Source of the DNA: Hymenoscyphus infarciens
Lineage: Eukaryota; Ascomycota; Leotiomycetes; Helotiales; Helotiaceae
Direction: 5' to 3'
NCBI GenBank assembly: GCA_001414345.1
Contig: LLCB01000013.1
Span: forward strand, 62,001 to 126,000
Length of the DNA stretch: 64,000 nucleotides
The notes under the pieces were generated by a model. The model was not told the origin of the DNA and ran no database searches. It saw only the letters and a list, made by a program, of their open reading frames with translations. Position numbers and translations under genes: made by a program. Shown here one piece after another: positions 12,172 to 23,879 of this stretch (within the stretch, counting starts at the first letter, position 1; every line of letters begins with the position of its first letter).

Positions 12172-12336
12172 CTCCCGGTGGACACTGAAAGTGGCACCAT
12201 AATTAGCGACCACAACTAATCTTAACAATACAACAACAAAAAATAAACAGATACTGAAGATGCTAATTTACCTTGTCCTAGATCTTGGGGGTTTTTTTAT
12301 TTTGTTTGCGTTGAGTTGTGCCACTTCCGACGAGAG
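12172..12336. mobile_element. Possible small inverted-repeat element related to the Tc1-like TIR
   Basis: The segment 12,172-12,200 (CTCCCGGTGGACAC then GAAAGTGGCACCAT) resembles the right terminal repeat of the Tc1-like element at 56,950-56,976, differing at about five of 27 positions. A partial inverted partner lies at 12,318-12,336 (GTGCCACTTCC). If real this is a ~165-bp non-autonomous relative; the partner match has a gap, so the call is tentative. Confidence 0.3.
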
Positions 12337-12370
12337 TAGTGTTCTCTGCCTCGTATTTTCCGCGAATACT

Positions 12371-12838
12371 AAAAGTAAGCGACACTAGAATTAAGAACGC
12401 TCTCTTACAGCTCTGTATTTCAAGACCTATATAAGAGTGAGACTAAAATACTTTCTTAGTAAATATATCTACTTTTCACTAGCTCTAAAAGCGTTATTAT
12501 TAACTTTTATTATAGAGCGTAGAAGTTAATTTAATAAAGCTCTTAGTTATATAGCTATTAAGAGAATACTAAGATAGACTACTTATAAGTTATAAAATCG
12601 ACTTTTTATTCTTCTACTTAAATATTATACTAGAAGATAAAAGATTATAATAGACTTATTTAGAAAGTACTAAAATATAATTAGATAATAAGAATTAATC
12701 TTAGAAAGTGTTATTATTAAAATATTTAGATTACTATATAACTTTTTATCACTTCTAAGCTAACTAGATAACTACGCTTTCTAGAAGTAATTTCTTTAGA
12801 AATTAGAATAAATCTACTACTTTTATTTATAACTTATT
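12371..12838. repeat. RIP-eroded DNA flanking copia element 1
   Basis: AT-rich, CpA/TpG-poor sequence that received the copia insertion. The last five bases (12,834-12,838, TTATT) are the left target-site duplicate. A similar sequence with CGCTTTCT occurs near 12,776 and in inverted form near 20,653, hinting that the insertion target was itself a repeat. Confidence 0.6.
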
Positions 12839-13013
12839 TATTATAGAACAAAGGTAGGTTAGATAAAGAATTATCTAATAATCCTTATCTTTTAAGTAAG
12901 AAGTATAGTATTTAAAGCCTTATACTCTTCTCTATAGTTCTAGGAATTAAACATCTACTTTAACTTTACTTTACTTATCTTATACTCTTAATATAGCTTT
13001 TATAATTGCTATA
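12839..13013 (+). repeat. Copia 1 5' LTR
   Basis: 175 bp, closely matching 20,465-20,639. Contains the shared GTAAGAAGTATAG and CTCTATAGTTCTAG segments. Differences from the 3' copy are mostly transitions. Confidence 0.9.
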
Positions 13014-16000
13014 GTTATAAGCTTAGTTAGTAGATAAGATACTACTTCTACTATACTAGTTATATTAGCTTTATCTTCTTTTTATCTATTCTTATCTTCT
13101 TCTTAAGAGTACTGCTTTTATAATAGTAAGCTTACTCTTAACTAAAAAGGTCCTCCTTACTAACTAAAACTCGTAGCTTATATAGTATAACTGCTTCTTT
13201 TATATTACCTACTAAGAAAGAGTCTAGGAATACTTTAATCTAAATAGCTTTAATACTAAGAACGCTAATAAGCTTAAAAGACCTTATTCTACGATTAAAT
13301 AAGTTATACTTAATAAGAATATTAAACTTAAAGAAGCCTAGCTTATAGTAAATAAAGCCTAGGATATACTCTTAGTAGTTTAATATATAAGAAGAGATCT
13401 ACTAGAACTACCTCTCCTAGTAATAGCTAATAATATTAAAGAAGACTTTAGAGATAATATTAAAAGATATACTTTTAAAATTAATAAGCTTTATACTATA
13501 TAAGATAAGATATATAAAGTTAGCTTCTAGGTAGAGAGTATTATAGATAAGTCTATACTCTTAGAAGCTTAATCCTTACTTAGGTATACTAGGAAATTCG
13601 CTCTCTAGAACCTAATTTAAAAGCTTAAAAGTAACTTAGTACTAATATTAAAAAGTGTAGAAGATATAGTATATATAGAATACTAGAATATACTTACTTA
13701 AACTAAATTAGAGTCTATAAATCTTAATTACTAGTTCTTTAACTAGAAACGCTACTATAACTAAGTAAAAAATTTTTAACTCTTAAAGATTAAAGGTCTA
13801 CTTATAGTAAAAGACTTCTTAGATATAGTTTACTAAATTACTCTTATCTAAGTAATAAGTTAAAAGATATAGTTAATTAATAATATAGAGCTTAAGAAAG
13901 GAGTTATATTACTTAATAATCTTATTAAAATGTTTTTAGAAATCTTATATAAATACCTTATATTAAAGACTAGTAAGAAGGCTAGTAAGATATTCTCTGT
14001 TCTTAGAAGTAGAAGTAATAACCTATCTAATTCTAGGAATAGAGCCTAAAACAGAGGTTCTAATAATAAGAAATGTCTATATAATACTAGTTAAGAATAC
14101 TTTTAGAAACTAGTTAACTACTAAACCTTAGAATTTATACTTATTAGAAAGTATAATTCTACTCTTAATAATCTCTTAGATAATAAGGAGTTAAAAGAGA
14201 TTATATAGTACTTAGAAGCCTCTTTCTAGATAGACCTTTAAAAGAAACTAATTAAAAAGTTCCTTATAGTATAATCTAAGTTTAGAAAGGGATTTATAGA
14301 CTCTACTAGTAGTATTTAAAAGTTATTAAAATACCTTATTAAGAATATAAGTACTATAATCTTATCTTTAGAGCTTTTAACTAATTTAGAAAGGATAAAC
14401 TAAGCCTTAAAATAGAGAATCTATACTTTCTTAGCTAAATATATTAGATATCTTTTTATAGATTTAATACTCTTTAATAATTATAGAGTAGTTTATCTTA
14501 TTAATAGTAAGGATATACTTATTCTAGGAACTTTTAAGTACTCTAATAATATAATAGAATTAGAAATAACTAGTATTCTAATTAATAGAATAGGAATAAG
14601 AGTTATAAAGAACGTTCTTAGAGGTAAGAGAGGAAGTAACTCTATAGATCTAATACTTACTAATATTACTATTATTAAGGGTTTTTATTCTAATATTATC
14701 TTAGAAGTATATATTAAGGAATCTAGAGTATAATATAATAGATATAACTATTTACTATACTTTAGACCTATAGAGAATAGTATAGTTATTAAATCTTTAA
14801 TTTATATAGTAAACTTAGTCTTATTTAAATATAACCTTATTAATAACTATACTAAGCTCTAAAACCTCTAAGCTATATTTACTTTAATATATCTAACACT
14901 TTCTAAAAAGATTAATAAACGCTTTTATAAGAAGATAAGAGACTATACTAGATTAAGAAGTAATTTAGTAGAAATATAATATAAAAGATTAGAATATCTA
15001 AGATAAGAAGCTCTTAAAGCTTTAGTCTAGTTAGTAAAGAACGTAAAAATTATAAGTATTAAATAAGTAAAGTGCTTATACTATACTATTACTTATACTT
15101 AGAACGTTGTTTTAAGATATATCTCTAAGAATAGGAGTATATAACTATTCTAGTAGTACTTATAAGATCTATTTAACTTCTTAACTAGATATAATAGAGT
15201 TAAATAACTTCTTTTAATAAAAGAGAAGTATAATAGAAAGCTCTTTAGATTTATAATAATAAATAAGAGAAGAGAAATAGTATTTAAAAAGCTTAAAAAC
15301 TTTAAAAGATAGGTTAGATAGTAATATAGTCTTTTAATTTATAAGTTTAAGTATAATAATAATAAATTAGTAATCCTATAATATAAAGTCTTAGAATATA
15401 CTTTATAGGCTATAGAAATTAGAATAGACTTAGAGCTTATATTAACTTATACTTATAAGCTAAATAAAGAAGTAGAGAGAGTAAGATAAGAAGTAATTAT
15501 ATACTTAATTAAAATATTATCTACTATTAACTTATTATAACACCTCTAAACTAAGTTAACTATAGCTAGAATCTAGCTCTATAATATAAGTCTTAACTAA
15601 AGAAATAAGTTTAAGATACTAAATAAGGTACTCTTATTATAGTTTAATAATTATTTCTACTAGTATAATCTAAAGTTTAAGAACTTAGTAATAAAAGACC
15701 TTAGACTAGATTAGAATAGAATCTATATTTATAAATCTAGAGCTTATCTACTAAAAAAGAAGAGAGAATAAGAAGTTAAGAAGAGAGCTTTTAAAGTTAA
15801 TCTTAGAGCTTATATAGGTTATTTAGTTAGATATATCTTATTAAATATCTACTATATCTAGGTTCTATAGCTTAATTAAGTTATTATAACTTAGAACGTT
15901 ATATTTAATAAAGAAATCTTTTATATACTAAAATATAAAAAGGTAGAATAATAACCTATTATAATTACTTATATAGTAGTATAATATATAGTTAAGTAAG

Positions 16001-16989
16001 AGTAATAAGACGTTAAAGCCTTACTTAAAAGTATTAGTATATATAAAATAGAGAGCGTAGGAAAACTAAAACTAAGAGCTAAACTAGTAAGAGATCTCTT
16101 ACTTAAAGCTACTAATATACTAAGTAAAGCTTTAATTAGCTAGAACTTAGAAATAAGGCTAGAAAAGAGAGATATAATCTTTTCTAGGTTTAGACTTCTA
16201 TTATCTAAAGTAATACCTAAATCTAAAAGTATACTAGAATAAGTTATAAGCTCTTAATAGGTAAAATATAAGAATCTCTTAATAAACTATAAGACTCTTC
16301 TAATAAGCGCTTATAAGATTCTTCTAACTATAAAATAATACTAAAAGTATAAAAGGCTTAAGTAGTCTACTAATTAAGATAAGTAATAGAATACTAGAAG
16401 GAATCTTCTAATAAAATAGAGAGAGTAGGCCCTTTTAATAATAAAGTAGTATATAAGAAAGAACTCTTAATATACTAGTTCTAGAAACTTCTAATATAAA
16501 GTAACTAAGAAGTAGAGAATAATAAATATAGAAAGTAAAAACCTAAAGAAGTCTAAGATAAAGTAAGGATATATAAAGAAAGTATATCTACTTATATTAA
16601 GAAAGAGTAGGAGAGGTTAACCTAGAGAGAAGGATACTAGAGATATAATAATCTCTACTCTACTAGCTATATTAATTAGAATAGAGCTCTAATAAGCTAT
16701 TCTAGAATATTTAAATTATTTTTTTAGTACTTTTTAGCCTTTATTAGAAAATATAATATTAAATAAAGAGGACTTATAAGATATCTATTATATTATTATA
16801 ATAGTAATAATAAGAGAAGAAACGCCTCTAAAGCCTAGATACCTACGTCTTTATTAGTTAAAACTACTAAAAGAGCTAAAATTATAAAGAGAACTTATAA
16901 ACTATCTACTTAGTAAGTACTTTAAAGACGATTTAGAGCTTAAAATTAAGAACCTAGAGAAAAGGAAATACTAGTATATAATTAAAAGA

Positions 16990-18210
16990 TAGAATACTAA
17001 AACGAAACTATTACTTTTAAAGTAGATATTTATATATAAATATAACTCTATAAACTATCTAATTTTATACTAAGCTTAGCTTATAGTTAGAGGTAATCTC
17101 TAATAAGAAGATACTATTCTTTTAATATATACTACTATACTTATAGTAAGATTATTCTAAATAGCTATAGTAATAACTATTAGATTTAACCTAGAGATTA
17201 AGTAATATAATATTATAAACATGTTTATTAATATAGAAAGGGATATAGAAGCTTCTTTAGTAGCTTATTAACTTCTAGATAGATATTAATAAGAGAGACT
17301 ATATATTAAATTAGATAGAGTACTTTATAGGTTAAGAGATTCCTTAGCTTTATAGTTTAAACACTTTATAACTACTCTTTAAGAATATAGCTTAATACCT
17401 TATTTAAAAGAGCTTTATATCTATATAGATCTTCTAAGAAAGGTTTTTATAATCTTTTATATAGATAATATATAGATAATATACTATTAAGATAATAAAT
17501 CTCTAGTAAAAGTTATAATAGATAAACTAAAGCTTTTATATAAACTATACTTACTTAGTAATATAGAATAGTATCTTAGAGTAAAAGTTTATAAAGATAG
17601 AGTATAGAAAAAGATATAGCTCTCTTATAATATATATATTAAATAAATTATTAAATAATTTAAGCTTATTAATAGAGATTACTTAAGTATACTACTTTTA
17701 ATATATAAACTAAAAAAGAATTAAGAAATAGTAAAACCTATGTTTATAAAGTTCTATTAGAAGAAAGTAGGTTTAGTACTCTATATAGTAATTATAATAT
17801 AACTAGATATTATATTTACTACTTTTTAGCTTTTATACTTCTTAACTAACCTAAATAATAAACATATAGCTATAATAGATTAGTATATTTAATACTTATT
17901 TAGAATAAGGTTCTTAAGAATTATATATAGAGGAGAGCTTAAAAGTATATAACTAGTACTTGTTTTAAATATATTATATATTAATAATCTAGAAACTCGA
18001 AGAGCTTCTAATAAATATATAATATTATTCTTTAGTAGACTTATAGCTTAGAGAGCCTTATAATAAGATATAATTAGAATATTAATAATAAAAGCTAAGC
18101 TCTTAAGAGTAAAGTAGCTAGGTATAGAAATAATAGTATTAAAGCGTCTCTTTAAAAAACTATAGCTTAATTTAGATAAGATATAGAATATATTCTATAA
18201 TAATTAATAA
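16990..18210 (+). pseudogene. Copia 1 reverse transcriptase/RNase H remnant
   Basis: Reading the plus strand and ignoring TAG/TAA, the copia order is clear: LIVRGNL (17,075-17,096) corresponds to the conserved ARLVARG block, LYRLRDSLAL to the LYGLKQSPRLW block (about 17,320), and YIDNI (about 17,457) to the YVDD catalytic box, where Asp has become Asn. Downstream, ETRRASNKY (about 17,994) and the following KAKLLRVK match the RNase H segment with its ETRRSS and TEAELLAL motifs. Stops fall at Gln and Trp positions, as RIP would produce. The family is Ty1/copia (Pseudoviridae-type), acting as a copy-and-paste polymerase when intact. Confidence 0.85.
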
Positions 18211-18759
18211 ACTATCTAATTAATTACTAGAGAAATTAAGAGAATATTTATAAAGCTTTAATATATAGATATCTAGAATATATAGCTTTATTAAGAGTAC
18301 TAGAAGAGATCTTTTTAAGTTACTTATTTACTAATAAATAATATACTAGTAGATAGACTTATAAAAAACTTATCTAAATAAAAATTTAAGTATTTTAAAG
18401 CTTTACTTAATCTCTAGAACGCTTATTTACTTAGTAAAACACTCTCTTAAGAGACGAAAGTATACTAAATTTTAGGTTAAAACTATAATTTTAAGTTAAA
18501 AACGCTCTTCTAGAATAGTAAATAACACTCTTTATTATTTTTATATATTATTATACTTTACTTTATTATTTTACTTATATATTTTTAAGAAGTTTATTCT
18601 TTTTTATATTATAATTATTTAAAGAGTATTATAAGCTTATTTTAGATTTTATTTATTTATTTAATTATTATATACTTAGTAATTAAGTATTATAAGACCT
18701 CTTTTAAAGAGTATTATTAAATATAAATATAAAGTTTTAAAGAAACTAACTACTATTAC

Positions 18760-20400
18760 GTAAACGTAAAGTATACTAACTAACTAATAATACTTCTTCT
18801 AATACTTAGAAATAGTTTTATTAAAAGTAGTAAGTACTATACCTATTTTATTAAGAGTATTACTAAGATTAATACTATTAGACTTATTATTACTATTATT
18901 ATCTTTAGACTCTTTACTCTTAGAAATATTCTTCTTATGTTTATAGCTTTTTAAAGAACGCTTAGAATAGTTATTAGTAAGCTTTTTAAAAGATAACTTC
19001 TTAAAAACTAACTTTATAGAAGCAGTTTTCTTTAAAATAGTCTTTCTTAAAATAGACTTTAAAATAGATTTTTTTAAATAACTCTTTAGAAGAACCTTTA
19101 AAGGCTTTTAGATAGACTTTTACTACTTAGAAGGAGAAGTATCGTCTTTATTATAAATAGTAAAACTCTTATAAGAAGTACTCTAGCTCTTAGTTTAACT
19201 ACGAGTATTAGCTCTTATAAGTAGAGTACTATTTAAGGTAGAAACTATAAAAGAAGTACTCTTAAGAATATAGTTATTATACTTTAAAACCTTAGAAGTA
19301 TTACTATCTAGTTTATTATTAGAAGTAGAACCTTAAAAACTATTAAGCTCCTTATAGTAATAAGTATAGTTTAGAACTAAGGATAACTAAGAGCTTCTAA
19401 AACCTTATTTAAGTCTTATATAAATTATACTATATAACTTCTCTTACTTCTAAATCTATAAAATAAGAAGTAAAAGACTAACTAAATAAAGCTTTATATA
19501 AACTTTATTACTAATATTAGTCTAATATTTCTTAAGATTTTTAGTTAAGATAATTATAAAAGGGAGATAGATACTTAATAACACTTTATAAGAGTGTTTA
19601 ATAGTATAGTTAAAATAATATACTACTTTTTCTAACTCTATATTATAGTAGTAGCTAGTTGATTTACTAGCTATTATAGAAGTAATATAGCTCTTATAGA
19701 GAGCTTCTTAAAAATTCGAAATATTATAATAAGCTTTCTTAATAAAAGGCGTAGTAAGTAAGCCTTTATTATTAATAGTTAAGTACTTAACGTCGTTACT
19801 AGGAAGTTTATTTAAAAGCCTAGTATTAATAGCTAGAAGCTTTTTAAGAAGTTTTTTAGGTTTAGAATCGTCTTTAGAAGCTTAATATTAATTAGAGCTT
19901 ATAACTACTAACTTCTTTAGCTTATTCTTAGAAACGTTAATAGTATAAAATCTACTAAGCGTACTACCTTAGAGTATAACTAGACTAGAAGAGGAAACAT
20001 ATAAGGGATTTAATATTTAATATTCTTATATAGTTAGTTAAAGCGTAGTATAAGGATTAATATATTTAAAAGAACTTATAAGTATATAATACCTAGGTTC
20101 TAATCTATTAATTATATATTTAACACTTTTCTTATTAACTTTATCTTTATAATACTTACTTTCTTTAATAACTTTAGCTTTATAATACTTATAAATAAGT
20201 ATAGGCCTACTATTTATAGAGGTCTTACTATTTAGAAGACGAGAGATTTAGAAGAGAAGCTATTTTAGTTAATATAAGAGCCTAGGAAAGGTAAATATAA
20301 GCTTTATACTATAGTTTTTCGTCGAGTAGTATATGCTATAGTAATTTAGTAGCGGTAAGAGAGTTTTAAAGAAGTTATAAAAAGAAAAGAAAGAGTTTAA
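18760..20400 (-). pseudogene. Antisense eroded frame between pol and the 3' LTR of copia 1
   Basis: On the minus strand, a frame of about 540 codons can be read from near 20,380 down to 18,760 with only scattered TAG/TAA. It has regions such as YYKAKVIKESKYYKDKVNK near its start, a middle segment with YLTINNKGLLTTPFIKKAYY, and a Lys/Ser/Asn-rich end (SKESKDNNSNNKSNS). It runs opposite to the element's own gag-pol. I do not recognise it. It could be an extra antisense gene of this copia lineage, a captured host gene, or part of another element nested here; no second set of LTRs was seen around it. Confidence 0.45.
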
Positions 20401-20464
20401 GTTATTAAATCTATATATATAGTAAACAACGCTTTCTTAATTAGAAAAGGTTATTTAAGAGATA

Positions 20465-20639
20465 TATTATAGAATAAAGATAGGTTAGATAAAGGATTAC
20501 TTAATAATCTCTATCTTTTAAGTAAGAAGTATAGTATTTAAAGCCTTATACTCTTCTCTATAGTTCTAGGAATTAAGTATCTACTTTAACTTTACTTTAC
20601 TTATTCTATACTCTTAATATAGCTTCTATAATCGCTATA
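20465..20639 (+). repeat. Copia 1 3' LTR
   Basis: 175 bp, same orientation and length as the 5' LTR. It is followed directly by TTATT (20,640-20,644), the right target duplicate. Confidence 0.9.
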
Positions 20640-20644
20640 TTATT

Positions 20645-22074
20645 TATAGAAAGCGTAGTTATTATAATATAATAGAGAATATAAGTCGATTTTCTAGTAT
20701 TAAGTACTTTTTAATATTCTTAGAAAATATATAATAAAAATACTAGTTACTAATATAACTATATAAATTAAATCTTAGATATACGCTCTCTTTTTATATC
20801 TTCTATTACTCTATTTTTAATTTAACTTAGATACTCTTAAATCTTTATACTAAATTCTAAATTATTATTCTAGAGTTTAAGAGACTTTAAAGATAAATTT
20901 AATAAGACTTATATTATAAGATTTAAACTCTTAATTTTAATTAAATATATAACTACTACTATTATTCTAGATAATTTAGATATTATATTAATTATAAGTT
21001 TAGTTATTTATCTATTATAGATAATAATTTTATTAGAATACTCTAAGCTTTTAATAGAGAAGTATAAGCTAAAAAACTAAGTATATAATTCTAGACTTAG
21101 ATTATTAAGATTCGTATTTTATAGATATTTATTAACTACTTAAGTTATTAATACTAGATAAGCTAGATATACTAGAATAGCTATTTCTCTAAAAGAATTC
21201 TTCTAATAGAAGATAAAATAAAAAAGTAGATAAAATAGTAAAAGAGTAGTCTTTTTTATATAAGTAAGACTTTATTATAAGTTATATCTTAGTATATAAG
21301 AAATAAATAACTAGAGTAATATCTTAGAAATATAATTATTCTATATATAAGACTATCTACTACTAGATAAATAAGTATATTAATTATAGCTTTTTATTAG
21401 ATATCTTTAATATTAGTAATAAGTTTACTTCTATATTAAAATCTCGTATTTTTACTTCTTATATACTAATCTTCGAGACTAATTATCTTAGTTAGATAGT
21501 TAGCTTTATTATAGATCTCTCTTTTTTCTCTCTATTAAAAATAAGTATTTTAACTTGCTTATTTTAAAAGCTATTAAAACTAGAGTAACTTTAAAGAAAA
21601 GCCTAAGTTTCGTTTTATAATATATTAAAGTCTAAGCTTTATAATAAGATTAGAGAGTTCTTAGTTTAAGAAGTAGAGATAAGTAGAGATAAAAGAGAAA
21701 TAAAAGCTTTTAAGTTTAATCTCTTAACTTAGCTTATATTTAGACTCTATTTTTAAATAGATATATTAAAGCTAATTTAAGTACTACTAAAGTTAAAGCT
21801 AAATTAATAAATAAAGCTTTCTCTATTCTATTTGATTTCTAAATATAGAGTTAATAAAGTATTATTAAATTATAGAAATATAAAATTAAAAGTAAAGTCT
21901 TAATTTCTCTTTTTAAAGTCTTTATAAAGTAATCTCTAAAGTCTTTTCAACGCTTTATAGCTCTTTTTTTAGCTCTAGTAATATAATTATTTAATTCTAG
22001 AAGTAGTAAAATAGATAAGAAAGCTAGTAGAGAATATAATAGAGAGAATACTAGAGAAGAAAAGAGAAAGCTTA
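20645..22074. repeat. RIP-eroded unassigned repeat
   Basis: AT-rich, CpA/TpG-poor DNA between copia 1 and the first LTR of the next cluster. No intact frame; no domain recognised on either strand. Confidence 0.6.
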
Positions 22075-22457
22075 TAATAGCACGAAATATATACTACTAT
22101 AGAAGAGGTATATAGAAGTGCGTTTAGTAGAATAATATACGTAAATACTAGGCTCTAATATAGAAGAAAAGGAAAAACTATCTCTCTTCTATACTAAGTA
22201 TAAATATCTATATATAAGAGGTTAGAGACTACTAAGTTCTAATAATAACTAAGTTCTAATAATACTAATAACTAAACTCTTCCTAATATAGCTATTACTA
22301 AATAAAAGGCTTTAAAGCTAAATATATAATATCTAAATCTTAATCTCTTTAGCACCTTCTATTATATAAGTATTAGGTTAATTATAATCTTAGCCTTAAG
22401 ATATTAGAGATATTAGTAGTTCTATAAATACTAGTAATTTAAGATAATATACTATTA
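22075..22457 (+). repeat. LTR family B, copy 1
   Basis: Begins TAATAGCACGAAAT and ends near TATACTATTA, matching copies at 29,552-29,961 and 32,879-33,315 in the same orientation and a fragment at 56,200-56,506 in the opposite one. The end is the inverted form of the start (TAATAGCACG against CGTGCTATTA in the best copy), giving short terminal inversions as LTRs have. Confidence 0.75.
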
Positions 22458-23879
22458 TATTCTCTATCTTTAAAAAAGACTTATCTCGAGTTTTTAGATA
22501 ATAGTTAGTATAGTATTAGGTTATCTAGAGTAAATTATCTATTTATTATAAAGAATATAACTTATCTTACTATTATAGTATCTAGTAGTTAAGATAAGAG
22601 TAGTAGCTAGTAGTATTATTATTTAAGAGCTAATTACTCTTTATTTACTACTATATACTAAATAATAATAGATATAAATAGAAGAGAGGCTAATTATTAG
22701 CTATTAGATAGAAAGCGGTATACTATTATAGAGTTGTTATATTCTTACTATTATTATATATTATAATAGTAATTATTAAGTAATAAATAATAATTATAAA
22801 GTAATAGCTATTATTATAAGTAGTATATTAATAGACGACTTTTCCTTAATTCTAACTTCTCTTCTTCTTTTCTTTTTATCTAAATAATATAAATAGTAAG
22901 AATATCTTCTAATTAGGTATATTTTTATATACTAACTTGTTTTCTAGAATATATACTATATTATATATATATATATATATAAAAGTAAGTCTTTCTCCTT
23001 TTAATTAGACCTAATTTAGAGCTAATCTAATATAGTAAGATACCTCTCCTATGTTCTCTTAGTATACTTCTAGCTATCTACTAAGTCTACTATATTTAGT
23101 ACTTTTAAGTAAAATCTTAGAATAGAGATTATATATATACTTTTAAGAAGGCTAAGTTAAAGAAGTATAAGTATTATATTAAGTAGAATACTATATATAT
23201 CTTAGTAAGTTTAAACTTAAATATATACTAAATCCGTTTTAACTTAAGTAGTTACTATAGTTTATAGAGAAGGAGTTTAGTAAGCTTAAGCTTAAGAAGA
23301 AGAAGAAGGAGATTAAGAAGGCTACTAAGGCCTTAGATAAGGTATTAGTTATTACTAGTATAAAGGTACTAAAGAATAGTTTAAAAGTATAGTTTACTCT
23401 TCTAGAGAAGACTTAAGCGCTTTATACTAAGGTTATTATAAGTACTCTTTACTTATTAGAGAGGTTTTACTTACTAATATTTAAAAGTTCTTATATAGTA
23501 CTATAAAGAGTAGGACCTCTATCTAAACCTAGGTTTAGGTTCTCTTTAAGGCTTATCTAAAGAGTTTATAGATATTACTTCTTAAGTCTATTATAAGAGG
23601 TTACTAAGATAAGAAGCGCTTTTATAAGAAGGAGGTAGAGGAAGAGCCGATTTAGACTTCTTATACTTAGAAGAGTAGAGATAAGAATAATAAGTTAGAG
23701 AAAGAAGAGACTATATAAGCTCTTTTTTAGTAGTAACTTAGTCTTAGTTCTTTACTTTATTAATTTTAAATATTCCTACTAGTTAGTATTTTATCTTAGG
23801 TTTTTATTATAAGTTTCTTATTAAGAGTAACTAGAATTAGAGAGTATTAATAGAGTTATATAAATTAACTCTTTTATTT
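22458..23879. repeat. Unassigned RIP-eroded segment with Lys-rich plus-strand frame
   Basis: Contains a plus-strand frame at about 23,250-23,480 reading EKEFSKLKLKKKKKEIKK and onward, with few stops. It lies beyond the chromodomain end of the minus-strand gypsy pol, so it is antisense to that element or belongs to another. An AT microsatellite occurs at about 22,962-22,981. No family recognised. Confidence 0.4.

Larger units (their letters stand above)
12839..20639 (+). mobile_element. Copia-type LTR retrotransposon 1, full length, RIP-inactivated
   Basis: A 7,801-bp element bounded by direct LTRs of 175 bp each and by TTATT target duplicates at 12,834-12,838 and 20,640-20,644. LTRs end in TA where a CA is expected, and begin TA for TG, both explicable by RIP. 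Plus-strand pol is readable through many TAG/TAA stops, with reverse transcriptase and RNase H in copia order (RT at about 17,030-17,500, RNase H at about 17,980-18,200). About 1.7 kb between pol and the 3' LTR carries a separate minus-strand frame. No protein can be made from it in this state. Confidence 0.9.

Noticed and set aside
11880..12228. Overlapping open frames on both strands around 11,880-12,228
   Set aside because: Three frames of similar length cover the same DNA with no domain, splice signal or codon bias, as expected by chance.
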